NCBI GenBank assembly: GCA_027943335.1
Contig: BSBK01005649.1
Coordinates: forward strand, 1,568,001 to 1,632,000
Direction of reading: 5' to 3'
From: Chamaecyparis obtusa
Lineage: Eukaryota > Streptophyta > Pinopsida > Cupressales > Cupressaceae
Length of the DNA: 64,000 nucleotides
Below are positions 1-11,197 of the stretch, in pieces (position 1 is the first letter of the stretch; each line of letters opens with the position of its first letter). The position numbers and the translations under genes were made by a program. The notes under the pieces are model-generated. The model searched no databases. It was not told the DNA's origin and saw only the letters and a list, made by a program, of their open reading frames with translations.

Positions 1-1697
1 CAACTTCACAATCTCAACAATATTTTCCATCAGCCAGTACTACCATCTTCAACAAATTGATATTAATGCCATAATAGTTGACATCAATGACAACACAAAG
101 TGTATAATTCTAACAAAATTATTGTTAAAAATAAATCTATCAACCTCTTTCTTTGGTCGTAAAAGAAAATTACCATTGCAAAAACTAAAGCATTCAAAAA
201 AGAACACCATTCTTTATTTTCAATTAAATAAATGCTTCTCAAGAAAAAGATCTTGAGCTACATTCTTGTAATTCAATGATAGTTGCAAATGTAAGAACTG
301 TCGATTCCTTAGAACTTAATCTCTACCAATTGTGCTTCATGGCCAGCTATTATCTCAGACTTCTTTATTTTTATTCATAATTCTTTCCACCCACCAAAAA
401 TGTGGTGCCCACTTTCAAGTGCCAAAAAAGAGAGAATTAAAAATATAACGAGGCTTCATACCCTTATTTCCACTTGTCATATTATGGAACTCAAAATGTT
501 TTATTATTCGATCAATCAAGATTTAGTTATATCAAAAAAAAATTCATATTCATTCCAATGTAATTTAACTCACGATGAAACAGTTGTGAAACAAGTTTCC
601 CCCCAAAAAGTGAAAGATGACACCCGTCAAATAGAAATGTTAAAACAGTAAAGTTGCCTTTCCATATTTTGAGCATTGGCTTCATTAGCCAATGTGGTTG
701 TTTACAAAACCACTCACCTATACACATATTCATATATGTATATATTTTTAATTTAATTTAATAATAAATGACTACCATAAAATCTCTAGTCTTAGTTCTT
801 ATATTAAGGATCACATTAAAGAATAAAAACCCTAATTGTTCAATTGATGATCTCGGTCTTGATGAACTCAAAACCTAAGCATAAACACTGCATCACTTAG
901 CAATGACAACCCTAGACATGTCACTTACTCACAAGCTTCATATGACTCAAATAATAGTTCAGCCTTTTTGTTAGAATTCAAGATTGGTAAATTCCCACAA
1001 GCCCAATAATCACCTGCATGCAAATAACCTACCACATACAAGAGAAAATCCTCAAACAAGAACGTGCATGAACAATTGAAATTGAAGGAATAAATGAGAA
1101 TTGAATTAATTAGAATAAGTTATTACAATGAGATCAATCCTTAATAAAGGAGATCAAAAACCCTAATGCAAACTCTAAAGGATGCATGCATAAAATAAAA
1201 GAATTATTAAATGTCTAAAATTTCTTCCTAAATTTAGCTTTAGTGAAAATTTAAAAAAGGTGACTTAATTAATTAATCAATATGATTAAATAAATTAATT
1301 AAAATAACCTTTTTGCTCTAACACTTTCCATGTGTTTACGCCATCTTCCTAAACATACTCCCCCACCCTTCTTGTAGGTTAACAAGATACCTACATCCAC
1401 TTAGACATAAGAGTGTAGTCAGCTGAAACTTATTTCCATTTAAGCATTAATATAGAAAATCACAAATTCACTTAATTTCTTAACCAAAACATTTTTTCCA
1501 TGAAATTATTGAGCCAATTAATGACAAATCACATATTAACCATCAAAATTCAAGTGAACTATAAAACATAGTAAAATGATTTATGGAAAATAGGGATGTA
1601 ACAATATCATTGACTACAATAAATAATAAATACCAATGGTAAATTTAGAACAACATAATAAATTGGATGTACATGCCTAATGAAGCTCAAATATTAA
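1..1697. other. AT-rich intergenic DNA, no gene seen
   Basis: No convincing coding region, RNA gene or complete mobile element is visible. Only short open frames occur and none resembles a known domain. The stretch near 1262-1300 is rich in the palindromic word ttaattaa. Confidence 0.6.
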
Positions 1698-1702
1698 CTT
1701 TG

Positions 1703-2110
1703 TGTTGGTTTCTGGTGATTGATCAGACAAGTATTGTACACTTTTCATTTATCGTCAAGTGTTTTTGAGCTGACTCATCAAGCTTTTCCCTAGGTTGGCT
1801 CGTCAAGTATTTTTTAGGGTTAACTTGTTAACCGACATAAGTCTCGTTATAATGGCTAGGGTTAGGGTTTTCTCTATATGATAATTTCATAGCTTCTTAC
1901 AGCCGTATTGAGTTGCAAGGGTTTACAGATTGTAATAGGCAAAAATTACTAGATAATAAGATTGGAATCTTTATTTGGTGGATGTAGCCCAAGATTGGGT
2001 GAAGCATGTTAAATCTTTGTCTTCTTGTTCTACTTATGTGCACTTTATTCTTTTGCATTATTAATAATATTTGCATGTAACTATTAAATTTATGTCTTCT
2101 AATCCTAACA
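1703..2110 (+). mobile_element. Solo LTR, copia-like, with intact target duplication
   Basis: A 408 bp segment starts with TGTTGG and ends with CTAACA, so its ends form the inverted pair TGTT/AACA typical of LTRs. The five bases before it (ctttg, 1698-1702) are repeated exactly after it (2111-2115), which is an integrase-type target duplication. The 3' third (about 1975-2100) has the gtggatgtagcccaagattggg-like text often seen in plant copia LTRs, then T-rich sequence. No internal region or second LTR follows, so it is a solo LTR left by LTR-LTR recombination. The superfamily is an inference; the borders are seen directly. Confidence 0.8.
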
Positions 2111-2398
2111 CTTTGTATGATATAATCCTTTTAAATCACTACAATTTTTATCCTAGGATTCCCAATTTCGAGAACAAATGCTCAAAACTAATTGGGAGGG
2201 AATCGATCAAGTGTATATTGTGATTTATAATGAAAAAACACTATATTATATCCTCCACAAATAGAACAAGTTATCCAACAAGAACACCCATGATTTCAAT
2301 TCGAATAATGATCATGGGCCAAAAATTCCACAAATAACAATGCCAAAAATAGAATACTAGAAGACGTATTACATGTGGAGATAATTTAGGAGGGAAAC

Positions 2399-3288
2399 TG
2401 ACGCAGTGCAACCTAGGAAATCCCAAAATGGATAGTCAAAGTCTACACTAGCAACAACAATACAACGGAAACACAAAAAGATAATGCTCAAATAGAATTT
2501 CATTCAACATGCCCAGCTATAAGGCCTTCCGGGTTAGGGCCAAATACAATCAATTACATCAGTAATTTTTCAATCTCCTAGCTAGTCCATCTCTATTGCA
2601 CATCATCAACTGGTGGAAACACTAAGGCAGATCTAAACTTGAGCTCGCAAGCCACCAAGCAATCTCCTTGTCTCCAAGCATGCAACCACTAGCTCTGCTA
2701 TTACAAATATCAGACAAACAATCTAATCTTCAAGATCTCACAAGATTCAATTACTATCCTTTTCCAAAATCCCTTCACTGACTAACTCCCTTAAAAAACT
2801 ACCCAAACCCTCCTTAAATACATTTCTTCAACCACAAGTCAGCTGGAAGAAACAATTAACTCCTAAGCCAAGTCGGCTCCTAAACAAAAAAACATTAAAT
2901 GCAACATCAGTCGGCTCTCAAATAGCCTTACAAAAAATTAATTCTCCATGTCGACCTCAAGGTCCACATAGGAGAATACAACACAAGCTACCAACATTAA
3001 ATACATCAAGTCAGCCAACCAAATCTCCAAGAACTCTAGTTAGTAAGTTAAAACTACTAAGCGCCAGTAAAACAACTGAGCCAGGTAGGCATCACCGAGA
3101 AAGCACGTCAATCGAGCACCACAAGCATCATTGAGTACAGGTCCTATTGAGTGCTAGAAGTTTACAGAGTTCCCTTCAGCGACCGAGCTCCTTCAATGAT
3201 TGAGCCCCTCAGTCAAAACTACAACCGAGTAACATAGAAATACTCCAACATATAGGATTTCCAACTACCCTGGGATGCTCTTGCATCA
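2399..3288 (-). repeat. A1 3' LTR
   Basis: On the minus strand this LTR starts TGATGCAAGAGCATCC (right edge) and ends CACTGCGTCA (left edge). It is homologous throughout to 5166-6062. It contains the block at about 2507-2541 (catgcc...taaggccttcc...ttagggcc) that is shared with every A and B LTR in the window. The short word ccgag/ctcgg recurs in its promoter-side half, as in the B LTRs. Confidence 0.92.
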
Positions 3289-3304
3289 AACACCCCAAGT
3301 TCAA

Positions 3305-3337
3305 AAAGATGTTCTCAAAGGCTGGAAGAACATCTTT
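3305..3337 (-). other. Hairpin next to the A1 3' LTR
   Basis: Ten-base perfect arms, aaagatgttc (3305-3314) and gaacatcttt (3328-3337), flank a 13-base loop. The hairpin lies about 16 bases inside the 3' LTR border. The same arms with a different loop are present at the same place in A2 (35078-35108), which suggests a retained function or at least common descent. Confidence 0.6.
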
Positions 3338-3473
3338 CGGGATTCAGCACATAAACCCCAAACTGGTTCTTCACACATAGGTCCTTCGAGTCTTCACCTT
3401 GCATACTCTTCCACTTCTGCTTTCTCTGTCTTTTCAAGTCTTTCCTGGACAATCCACAAGTCTTTTCTCCATT

Positions 3474-5034
3474 CTAATCTCCAATCCTTTCAGAATACTT
3501 CAACTCATCTCGGCTCCTAAAGCTCAGATTCCTCCTACCGAGTGATGTATCCAGCAAAGGCATCAGATAAAACTTCCTATCATTCTTCTCAACAGTAAAT
3601 ACATTCTTGACACAATCATGCATAGCCCTGCAATCATACTGCCAAGGTCTACCAAGCAATATGTGACAACTACTCATGTTCACAATATCACACAATACTT
3701 GATCCTTATATTGGCCAATCTGAAAATCAACAAGACATTGCTCCCTCACTTCTAGAGCATGAACATCTTGCAACCAGCCAATCCTATAAGGGTAAGGATG
3801 GCTCACTCTCTTCAAACCAAGTTTTTTTAACCATCTCCTCAGCTACAAGGCTATCAGTACTACTACTATCCATAATCACATTACAAAGTTTACCTCCTGA
3901 CTTGCACTGAGTTCTAAACAAATTACTCCTCTAACAAGGTTCCACCTTAGTATTGAGCAATGTTCTTCGAACCAGAAAGTTTTATGATTCTATTTTAGGT
4001 TCATTCAGTATGTTCTTATTCACCATAGTATTCCTGCTATTACTGAGCTTCTTATACAAACATTCAAAAGATTGGTGTCCTTCTTCACTACAATTATAAC
4101 AAGTACCCTTAAAGATAACCCTACCTATCCTCTTTCTCAGCTCAACAGGTTTTGGTTGATCTTCAGCAGTTGGTTTATCCTTCACTGAGTGATCAAGCTT
4201 CTCCTTCCCTCGGGAATTACCATGTTGTCTTCTCTTCAACTTATCTTTTGCCTCCAAGGCATACTGATAAGCATCCTCAACCGAATCAATCTTCAACATA
4301 CCAAGCTCATCCTAAATATTGAATCTCAAACCATTCACATACCGAGCTACCTTTTCTTTACCAAGTTCTCTGTGTCTAGACCTAATAGTCAACTTATAGA
4401 ACTACTCACTATAGTCTTCCACATTCAAATCTTTCTGCTTCAGATTCTGCAATTTCTTAAACAACTCAAGTTCATTGTCATCAAGTATGAACTTAGCTTT
4501 CAACTTAGTCACCATCAACCTCCAATGATTGATCTTCATTTCACCTTCATATTCTCTATCTTTTTGCAATTCTTTCCACCAAAGAGCAGCATGTCCTTTC
4601 AACTTAGTCTATGCCAATCTTACTCTAAGAGGATCTTCAATTTCTTCAAGCTCAAAGAAATATTCTAACTCACCAATCCAATCAATCAAGTCCTTAGGTC
4701 TCAAAGTACCAGAGAAAGTAGAAACATCCTTTCGCTAACTAGTACATAACCGAGCTCCAAATCTATGCAACTGACTAGTTCTATCTTCACCAGATCTATC
4801 CCTCTGATCAATTCTATCATCTCCACTAGAACTAGTAGCTTCAAAGTCTTCAACAGCTTCCTCATAGCCATCTTCAGTACCAAGATTCCTCGGCATACCA
4901 GCAATAGCCATCATGATCTCAGCAATCATGTCATTCTTTATCAATTCCATCTCAGATCTGAAGTCTACTTTAACCTTCTCCGTAATCTTTGATTCTACAG
5001 CATCATAGAGATCTGCAATCACCCTAGGGTCCAA
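3474..5034 (-). pseudogene. A1 Gag-protease, decayed
   Basis: Read on the minus strand, segments appear in the order of a Ty3/gypsy Gag-PR. The N-terminal Gag (4735-5034) includes GTEDGYEEAVEDFE. The Gag core (4402-4602) has HAALWWKEL and KLKAKF. Next comes the end of the capsid region and a CCHC zinc knuckle, CYNCSEEGHQSFEC (3982-4299), and then a protease-region segment with CHILLGRPWQYDCRAM (3474-3815). The normal start, ATG in A2, is ATT here, and several stops and frame breaks separate the segments. Gag would form the particle and PR would process it. The reading frame ends close to the 3' LTR with no pol enzymes. Homology to Gag-PR of B2 and B3 is clear but distant. Confidence 0.85.
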
Positions 5035-5151
5035 TCTTCTCAGAGGAATCCTTCAAGATCTTTGAAAACCAAAGGAAACAAATCACCAACCCAAGGTCCT
5101 GGTGCAAACTGCCTCAACTCGGCGATCGATTTACACACTCAAGAACTTCAA

Positions 5152-5163
5152 GCTCTAATACCA
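5152..5163 (-). other. A1 primer-binding site, initiator tRNA-Met type
   Basis: On the minus strand this reads TGGTATTAGAGC, one base from the standard plant site TGGTATCAGAGC. It lies two bases inside the 5' LTR, where minus-strand DNA synthesis would be primed. Confidence 0.85.
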
Positions 5164-5165
5164 CT

Positions 5166-6062
5166 TGACGTAGTGCAACCCGGGAAATCCCAAAATGGAT
5201 AGTCCAAGTCTACACCAGCAACAACAATAGAGTGGAAACACAATAAGATAATGCTCAAATATAATTTCATTCAACATGCCCGGCTGTAAGGCCTTCTGGG
5301 TTAGGGCCAAATGCAATCAATTGCAACAGTAATTGTGCAATCTCTTAGCTAGTCCAGCTCTACATCACATCAGCAACTGGTGGAAACACTAAGACAGATC
5401 TAAACTTGAGCTTGCAAGCCACCAAGAAATCTCCTTGTCTCCAAGCATACAACCACTAGCTTTGCTATTACAAATATCAAACAAACAATCTGATCTTCAA
5501 GATCTTGCATGATTTAATTACTATCCTTTTCCAAAATCCCTTCACTGACTGACTCCCTTAAACAACTACCCAAACCATCCTTAAATACATTTCTTCAACC
5601 ACAATTCAGCTAGAAGAAACAATTAACTCCTAAGCCAAGTAGGCTCCTAAACAAACAAATATTAAATGCAACATCAGTCGGCTCTCAAATAGCCTTACAA
5701 ACAATTAATTCTCCATTTCAGCCTCAAGGTCCACATAGGAGAATACAACACAAGCTACCAACATTAAATACATTAAGTTGGCCAACAAAATCTCCAAGAA
5801 CTCAAGTCGGTAAGCCAGAACTACTGAGTGCCAGTAAAACAACTGAGCTAGCTAGGTATCACTGAGCAAGCACGTCGATCGAGCACCACAAGCATCATCG
5901 AGTATAGGTTTTGCCGAGCACTAGCCACCAGAAGTTTACCAAGTTCCCTTCAACGACCGAGCTCCTTCAATGATCGAGCCCCTTGGTCAAAGCTGCAACC
6001 GAGTAATATAGAAACACTCCAACATATAGGATTGCCAACTACCCTAGGATGCTCCTGCATTA
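5166..6062 (-). repeat. A1 5' LTR
   Basis: Homologous to 2399-3288 with scattered, mostly transition differences. In sense orientation it starts TAATGCAGGAGC, where the expected TGATG carries one change, and ends gtca at 5166. It would contain the promoter and the 5' part of the transcript. Confidence 0.92.
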
Positions 6063-6067
6063 GAAAC

Positions 6068-7466
6068 ATGGTCATAAATATAGAGTATCGAGGTCGTCCA
6101 TATAGAAGACTCGACTAAAGGGTGAGATATCGAGGTGGAGTGACAAGCATGACAAGATAAATAAGTTTGACAAATATATCAATGAGGTGGGTGACAGGTG
6201 GAATGTATGAAAAGATAGATAAGTTTGAAATGATGATAGAAAAGGGGGAAGAATGGAGGTGGAAGAAAAGAAATACTCAAGAAGGGAAGACACGCAATAG
6301 ATAGTAGGGAACAAACCTTTTGGATTCTACTAGTAGTCAATGGTGAAGGAGGAAAAAAGGAGTGTGGACACTAAGCCCATCGATGTCTAAGAGTAATAAT
6401 AACAAAGTATATCTATGAATACCAAATCCTTAGTCTAGAAGGATTGAATAAACTAGTGTGCATGAAAATGAAAAATGCATATGTGGAACCGTACTAATAG
6501 AAAAAAACACAACAAGAGCTCACAAATATGACAAAGGAAACATGAGAGAAAAAGGATGCTCTAAACATAGTCATTTTGTACACCAAGATGGAGATGAAAC
6601 CAATAAAGATTATATGTGCAATATTATGAAGGGTATATTGGAGCCAAGAAAACAAAAATCTAGAATACAATTTCCTCAAAAAACCTTCAAAATATTGGAA
6701 AGTATGTTTCACAATCACATTAATTAATAGCTTCAAAGCTTGAGCTCCTCAAAGATTGAGTAAATGTCCAAAAAGGGACCTAAAATAGAAGATTTAGAGG
6801 ATGCAACCTAAAGGGGCTATTGGGATTCATCGAAGGGTGGTTACCATGAGTGCTAAGTTGAAGCAAGGTGGAGATATTAAAAAAAATAGTTGTTGTATGG
6901 CTAAAGTCATTGAAAATTAGTGTGACACACAAAAATTTATGCATTGCAAAGGTGCCCAAATACAATAAGCTAAGTGAATACTTGGAATGACAACATCACA
7001 TGAGACAAATACAAAAATTGCATTGGCTAACACAAAAAAGATCAAGAGACAAAAAATCACAACACTTAAGTCAACATTGAGAGAAAATTAAAGCTAACGT
7101 TATTGCAAAATGAACCTAAAAATAACATTAAGGATCATGGACATAAAACAAGCCCAAAACATAATAACATTAATGTAAAATATGTATTTTTTGTATATTA
7201 AACTCTTGAGTTGTAGACTAGTTTAAATTATTTCTAAGTTCATTGTTGTAAAATATGACAAACACTAATTCATTCTGATGCATTTGAGAATTTTTAGCTC
7301 TCACTCATTGTTCATGTATCGTTCAAGTAATACTAATGAGTATTCACTACCATATAACCATATACTTTCTTAGCAATAGATAGGCATTTGTATTGTTTCT
7401 TATAGCCAACCTTCAATCTATATTCATTTGTCATTAAACCAATCTACCTAGGGACTCAACTAATGA
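6068..7466. other. Intergenic DNA between A1 and B2, no gene seen
   Basis: Low-complexity AT-rich DNA. A minus-strand frame at 6072-6314 is Leu/Ser/Phe-rich and looks like chance translation of simple sequence. No domain, RNA gene or terminal repeats were recognised. Confidence 0.55.
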
Positions 7467-7471
7467 GAATG

Positions 7472-8154
7472 TGATGTAGGAGCATCTCGGGTCCTTGGCA
7501 ATCACGTATCACCAAAAACAAGTTAGAAGTGTTAGGTTTTCTCGGTAGCTTATTTTGGCTCTCAGTGATGTTTTCCTTTGTTTTACCGATAGGGCTCAGT
7601 TATTGCTCGGTTCTTTCATTGACTGAGTTGGCTTGGCTCCTTCATTTGCTGAGTTATTTCCTGGCGCTCAGTAACCTTGCTTACCGAGTAGTTTATTTTG
7701 ATTTCCTGTTGAGGCCGACTTGTGAATCTAATTGTGGTCATGGAGTTAATGTTGGTATCGATCATTGGGAAGCATGTGGACCTAGATCTGGTCATTCCTT
7801 CTGCCAATGATGGATCTAAAGGAAGACTTGTTTCTGTAGCCTCTTGTATAAATGTAGTTTTTGTTTGTAGTTTCAGGTATTAGTTAGAGGGTGTTATAGT
7901 TAGGAGTTAGAAGATAGTTTCTGAATATTGAACCCTCGCATGTTGGAGGACTATTGTAATTGAATTTGAATGTATTTGGCTAGAACTAGGAAGGCCTTAT
8001 AGCCCGACATGTATGAGGTGATTTATGAATAATATATGATTTGTTATACATTCTCTCTCACTTGTTGTGTATTTTATTATGTGTCTGTGATCTCTGCAAG
8101 GAGGATTTGGATTGGGGTGTTCCTTTGGCCCTCATCCTACCCTGCCTTACGTCA
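7472..8154 (+). repeat. B2 5' LTR
   Basis: Starts TGATGTAGGAGCATC and ends ccttacgtca. A likely TATA box, tataaat (7847-7853), lies in a stretch also kept in B3. The shared LTR block aaggccttatagcccgacat lies near 7990-8010. The LTR carries repeated ctcggt/accgag words. Confidence 0.92.
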
Positions 8155-8156
8155 GG

Positions 8157-8168
8157 TGGTATCAGAGC
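8157..8168 (+). other. B2 primer-binding site, initiator tRNA-Met
   Basis: TGGTATCAGAGC is a perfect match to the usual plant site complementary to the 3' end of initiator tRNA-Met. It starts two bases after the LTR end. Confidence 0.93.
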
Positions 8169-8267
8169 CAAGTTGAGATATGGATCTAGATTTGTATAAA
8201 CCCTAATTGATATTTGTTTTGGGGTAGCAGATTGTGATCTGACCTATAATTGCAGAGGGTTTTCAAG

Positions 8268-9176
8268 ATGGTTCGTGGGAGGCAAGATGCAGATCCAGGA
8301 TTGGCAGATATGTTAAGGCAGATTGCTGCTAGGTTAGAAGTTGTGGAGACAACCCAGTGCAGAGGAAGACATCTTGAAGATGTTGGTGATGAAGAAACCG
8401 AAGAGGAAGAAGGTGAAGCTAAACCTACACCTGTGATGGATCAGGGTGAGGAAAGATTGTTGAAGGCTTTGAAAAATTTGAAATCTACACCACATTTCAA
8501 TCCTCCTAAGTACAATGGAAATTTGGATTTAGATGAGTTGTTGGATTGGATCACTGAGATGGAGAAGTATTTTGAGTATGAAAATATCCCTAAGGAAAAG
8601 AAGGTTAAGATTGCAAGCACAAAGTTGAAGATTCATGCATCCTTTTGGTGGGAGCATCTGCAATTGGACAAAAAAAGGAAAGGCAAAGACAAGATCAAGG
8701 TATGGAATAAGATGGTAAATAACTTGAAAGGCAAGTTCTTACCATGTGATTATCAGATTAACCTAGTTAGGCAAATGCAAATTTTGAGGCAAAAGGATAG
8801 CTCGGTAAAAGATTATACTGAGGAATTCTATAGATTAGATATCAGATCTGGACATGATGAGGATGAAGTGGAAAGAATTTCTAGGTACCTGAATGGGTTA
8901 AGAGTTTCCATCCAAGAGGAAATCAGTTTGGTTAAGTTGGAAAACATTGAGGAAGCTTATCTGTTTGCCTTGAAAGCTAAGGATAAATTGAACAAAAGAC
9001 AGAGAGGAAGAGGTGGTAAATTCCCTAGAGGAAGAGGTAGATCCTATGGTGAAAACAATAGATATGATCAAGACAAAGAAAATATGGATGAAGGCAAGAC
9101 CGAGTGGAAAGGTGGAAGTTCAGTTAGAGGAAGAGGCAGTACTTACCGAGGTGGTTATAGAAGAGGTGGATTCTGA
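8268..9176 (+). CDS. B2 Gag, ending at an in-frame TGA before the zinc knuckle
   Basis: A frame of about 302 residues starts at the ATG of MVRGRQDADPG. The equivalent ATG (MVHGRQD) is present in B3, so this start is preferred over an upstream one at 8250. The product is a capsid protein: an acidic N-terminal stretch (EEEEGE), a retrotransposon Gag core with FWWEHLQLD and NLKGKFLPCDY, and an Arg/Gly-rich tail (RGRGRSYGEN). The frame stops at TGA (9174-9176) directly before the nucleocapsid zinc knuckle GTCYN. B3 has TGA at exactly the same codon. In B2 the second zinc-knuckle Cys has become Tyr. Confidence 0.85.
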   Translation: MVRGRQDADPGLADMLRQIAARLEVVETTQCRGRHLEDVGDEETEEEEGEAKPTPVMDQGEERLLKALKNLKSTPHFNPPKYNGNLDLDELLDWITEMEKYFEYENIPKEKKVKIASTKLKIHASFWWEHLQLDKKRKGKDKIKVWNKMVNNLKGKFLPCDYQINLVRQMQILRQKDSSVKDYTEEFYRLDIRSGHDEDEVERISRYLNGLRVSIQEEISLVKLENIEEAYLFALKAKDKLNKRQRGRGGKFPRGRGRSYGENNRYDQDKENMDEGKTEWKGGSSVRGRGSTYRGGYRRGGF

Positions 9177-9954
9177 GGAACTTGTTACAATTATGGAGAA
9201 GAAGGACATAGGTCATTTTGAGTGTACACATGCAAGTAAGAAGGTCGGTAGCAGTAGAAATGCTTTGGTGCAAGAAAACTCACCGAATGAACCTGAGAAA
9301 GAAAAGAACTTGATGGTCAAGAGAACACTTTGGAGTGAAAGTAATAAGGAAGATCAGGTAAGGAAAAGTTTGTTCAATACTAGATATAAAGTTTCTGATA
9401 AAGTGTGGAAGGTAATCATTGATAGTGGAAGCTCGGAGAATTTGGCATCTGAGGAAATGGTTACAAAGTTGTAGTTGGAAAGGTTGAAACACCCGAAGTC
9501 CTATCAGATTTCATGGATCAAGGATGAGCATATACTATTGGTAAGTGAACAATGTTATGTGAATTTGAAAATTGGAAAGTACTATGATAAGGTGTTACGT
9601 GATATCATGCCTATGGATTGTTGTCATATTTTGTTGGGTAGATCTTGGCAATATGATAGACATGCTATATATGATGGGAGATTGCATAAATATACTATTT
9701 GGGCTTATGGGAGAAAGAAAATCTTGTTGCCTTTGATTAAAGAACATGTTAGTAGTGTTTGTACATCTGTGAAAGTTTGCTTGATGGAAGGAAGAAAGTT
9801 TGTTAAGGATTTGAAGAAGAATGATGTATGTTTTGTTGTGATTCCTAACAAACCGAGTGGGAAAGTAGTGGATAACATCCCTAAAGAGATTGAAAGATAC
9901 TCACCGAGTATAGAGAGATCATTTCTGATAATGTACATGATGGTTTACCACTAA
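9177..9954 (+). pseudogene. B2 zinc knuckle and aspartic protease region, broken
   Basis: After the TGA the frame resumes with the zinc-knuckle remnant GTCYNYGEEGHRSF, broken by an extra T. It continues with KVWKVIIDSGSSENLASEEM, where DSG is the protease active site, up to a TAG at 9472-9474 (a Gln codon in B3). The next piece runs to about 9953 and includes CHILLGRSWQYDRH. A frameshift near 9895-9910 moves the reading frame before the RT. Confidence 0.8.
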
Positions 9955-11197
9955 AGAGAAGTATTGATCATTGCATGGATATAATCCCTGGAGCAAGTTT
10001 ACCAAATAAGGTACCACATCGGTTAACACCTACCGAGAATCAGGAATTGAACCGAAAAATCCAAGAATTGTTGCAGAAAGGTTTGATCCGAGAAAGTTTG
10101 AGTCCTTGTGTAGTACCAGCTGTATTGGCACCTAAGAAGAATGGAGAATAGAGAATGTGTACTGATTCCAGAGCAATCAACAAGATAACAGTGAAATATA
10201 GGTTTTCTATACCGAGAATGAATGACATAATGGATAGTTTGACTAGAGAAAGTGGATATCATCATATCATAATCAGAGAAGGTGATGAGTGGAAGAATTC
10301 TTTTAAGACAAGAGAAGGTTTGTATGAGTGGTTGGTTATGCCTTTTGGTTTAACTAATGCACCGAGTACTTTTATGAGATTGATGAATGAGGTTTTGAAG
10401 AAATTCTTGGGTAAATTTGTGATTGTATATCTAGATGATATTTTGATATTCAGTAAGGCCAAAGAAGAGAATTTTTTGCATGTTGAACAAGTATTGTAGA
10501 GATTGAAAGAATAAAAGTTGTTGATTAACATGAAAAATTATTCCTTCGTGAAAGAGGAGATTATGTATTTGGGATTTTTGATTTCAACTGATGGTTTGAA
10601 AATAGATCCTAAAAAGGTTGAAGCTATTTTGAATTGGCCTACACCTAAAAATGCTAGTGAGGTAAGATCATTTCATGGTTTAGCAATTTTTTACCAAAAG
10701 CTCATTAGGAATTTTAGTTCAATTTGTAATGCTATGACTGAGACTATGAGAGGAGATAAAAGAGAATTTAAGTGGACACATGGAGCTGATAAAAGTTTTG
10801 AGACTTTGAAGCAGAAGGTTGTTGAATTACCTATGTTAGCGTTGTCTGATTTCAATTAGGTATTTCAAGTTGAATGTGATGCAAGTGGTAGTGCAATAGG
10901 AGTTGTGTTGAGTCAAGAAGGTAAACATGTTGCTTTCTTTAATGAGAAGTTGAATGATGCAAAAAGAAAATATTCTGTGTATGATCAAGAGTTCTATGTT
11001 ATTGTTCAAGCCCTAAAAAAATGGAGACATTATTTGATACCGAGTGAATTTGTGTTGTATACTGATCATAAGGCTTTACAATAGTTGGGTAGTCAAAATA
11101 AGTTGAATCAGAGACATATGAAATGGGTTGAATATTTGCAGAGTTATATATTTGTGATAAAACATAAGAGTGTAGTCACTAACTGAGTTGTTGATGC
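9955..11197 (+). pseudogene. B2 reverse transcriptase and RNase H, broken
   Basis: RT blocks are recognisable: APKKNGE (then a stop), [29 protein letters not shown] and the catalytic [13 protein letters not shown]. The block that in B3 reads [17 protein letters not shown] is shortened here to TRESGYHH, so the first catalytic Asp is deleted. RNase H follows with [18 protein letters not shown] and a degraded end. Stops lie at about 10150, 10499, 10513, 10859 and 11084. A TGA at 11184-11186 is shared with B3. Confidence 0.85.

Larger units (their letters stand above)
2399..6062 (-). mobile_element. A1: Gag-protease-only Ty3/gypsy (chromovirus-related) LTR retrotransposon
   Basis: The 3664 bp element is bounded by two LTRs of 890 and 897 bp and flanked by the direct repeat gaaac (2394-2398 and 6063-6067). 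The internal region is only 1877 bp. On the minus strand it holds a primer site, a Gag with zinc knuckle and an aspartic protease region, and then runs straight into the 3' LTR. Reverse transcriptase, RNase H, integrase and chromodomain are absent, not just mutated. A2 (34181-37960) has the same structure, so this is a replicating non-autonomous form. The right end reads catta instead of catca, a single C-to-T change. Confidence 0.9.

Noticed and set aside
1855..1873. Telomere-like ctagggttagggtttt
   Set aside because: Only two short copies, inside the solo LTR; it is not an array.
4189..4668. Long plus-strand frame opposite the A1 Gag
   Set aside because: It is a shadow of the minus-strand Gag; the same shadow appears opposite A2 Gag at 35530-36192.
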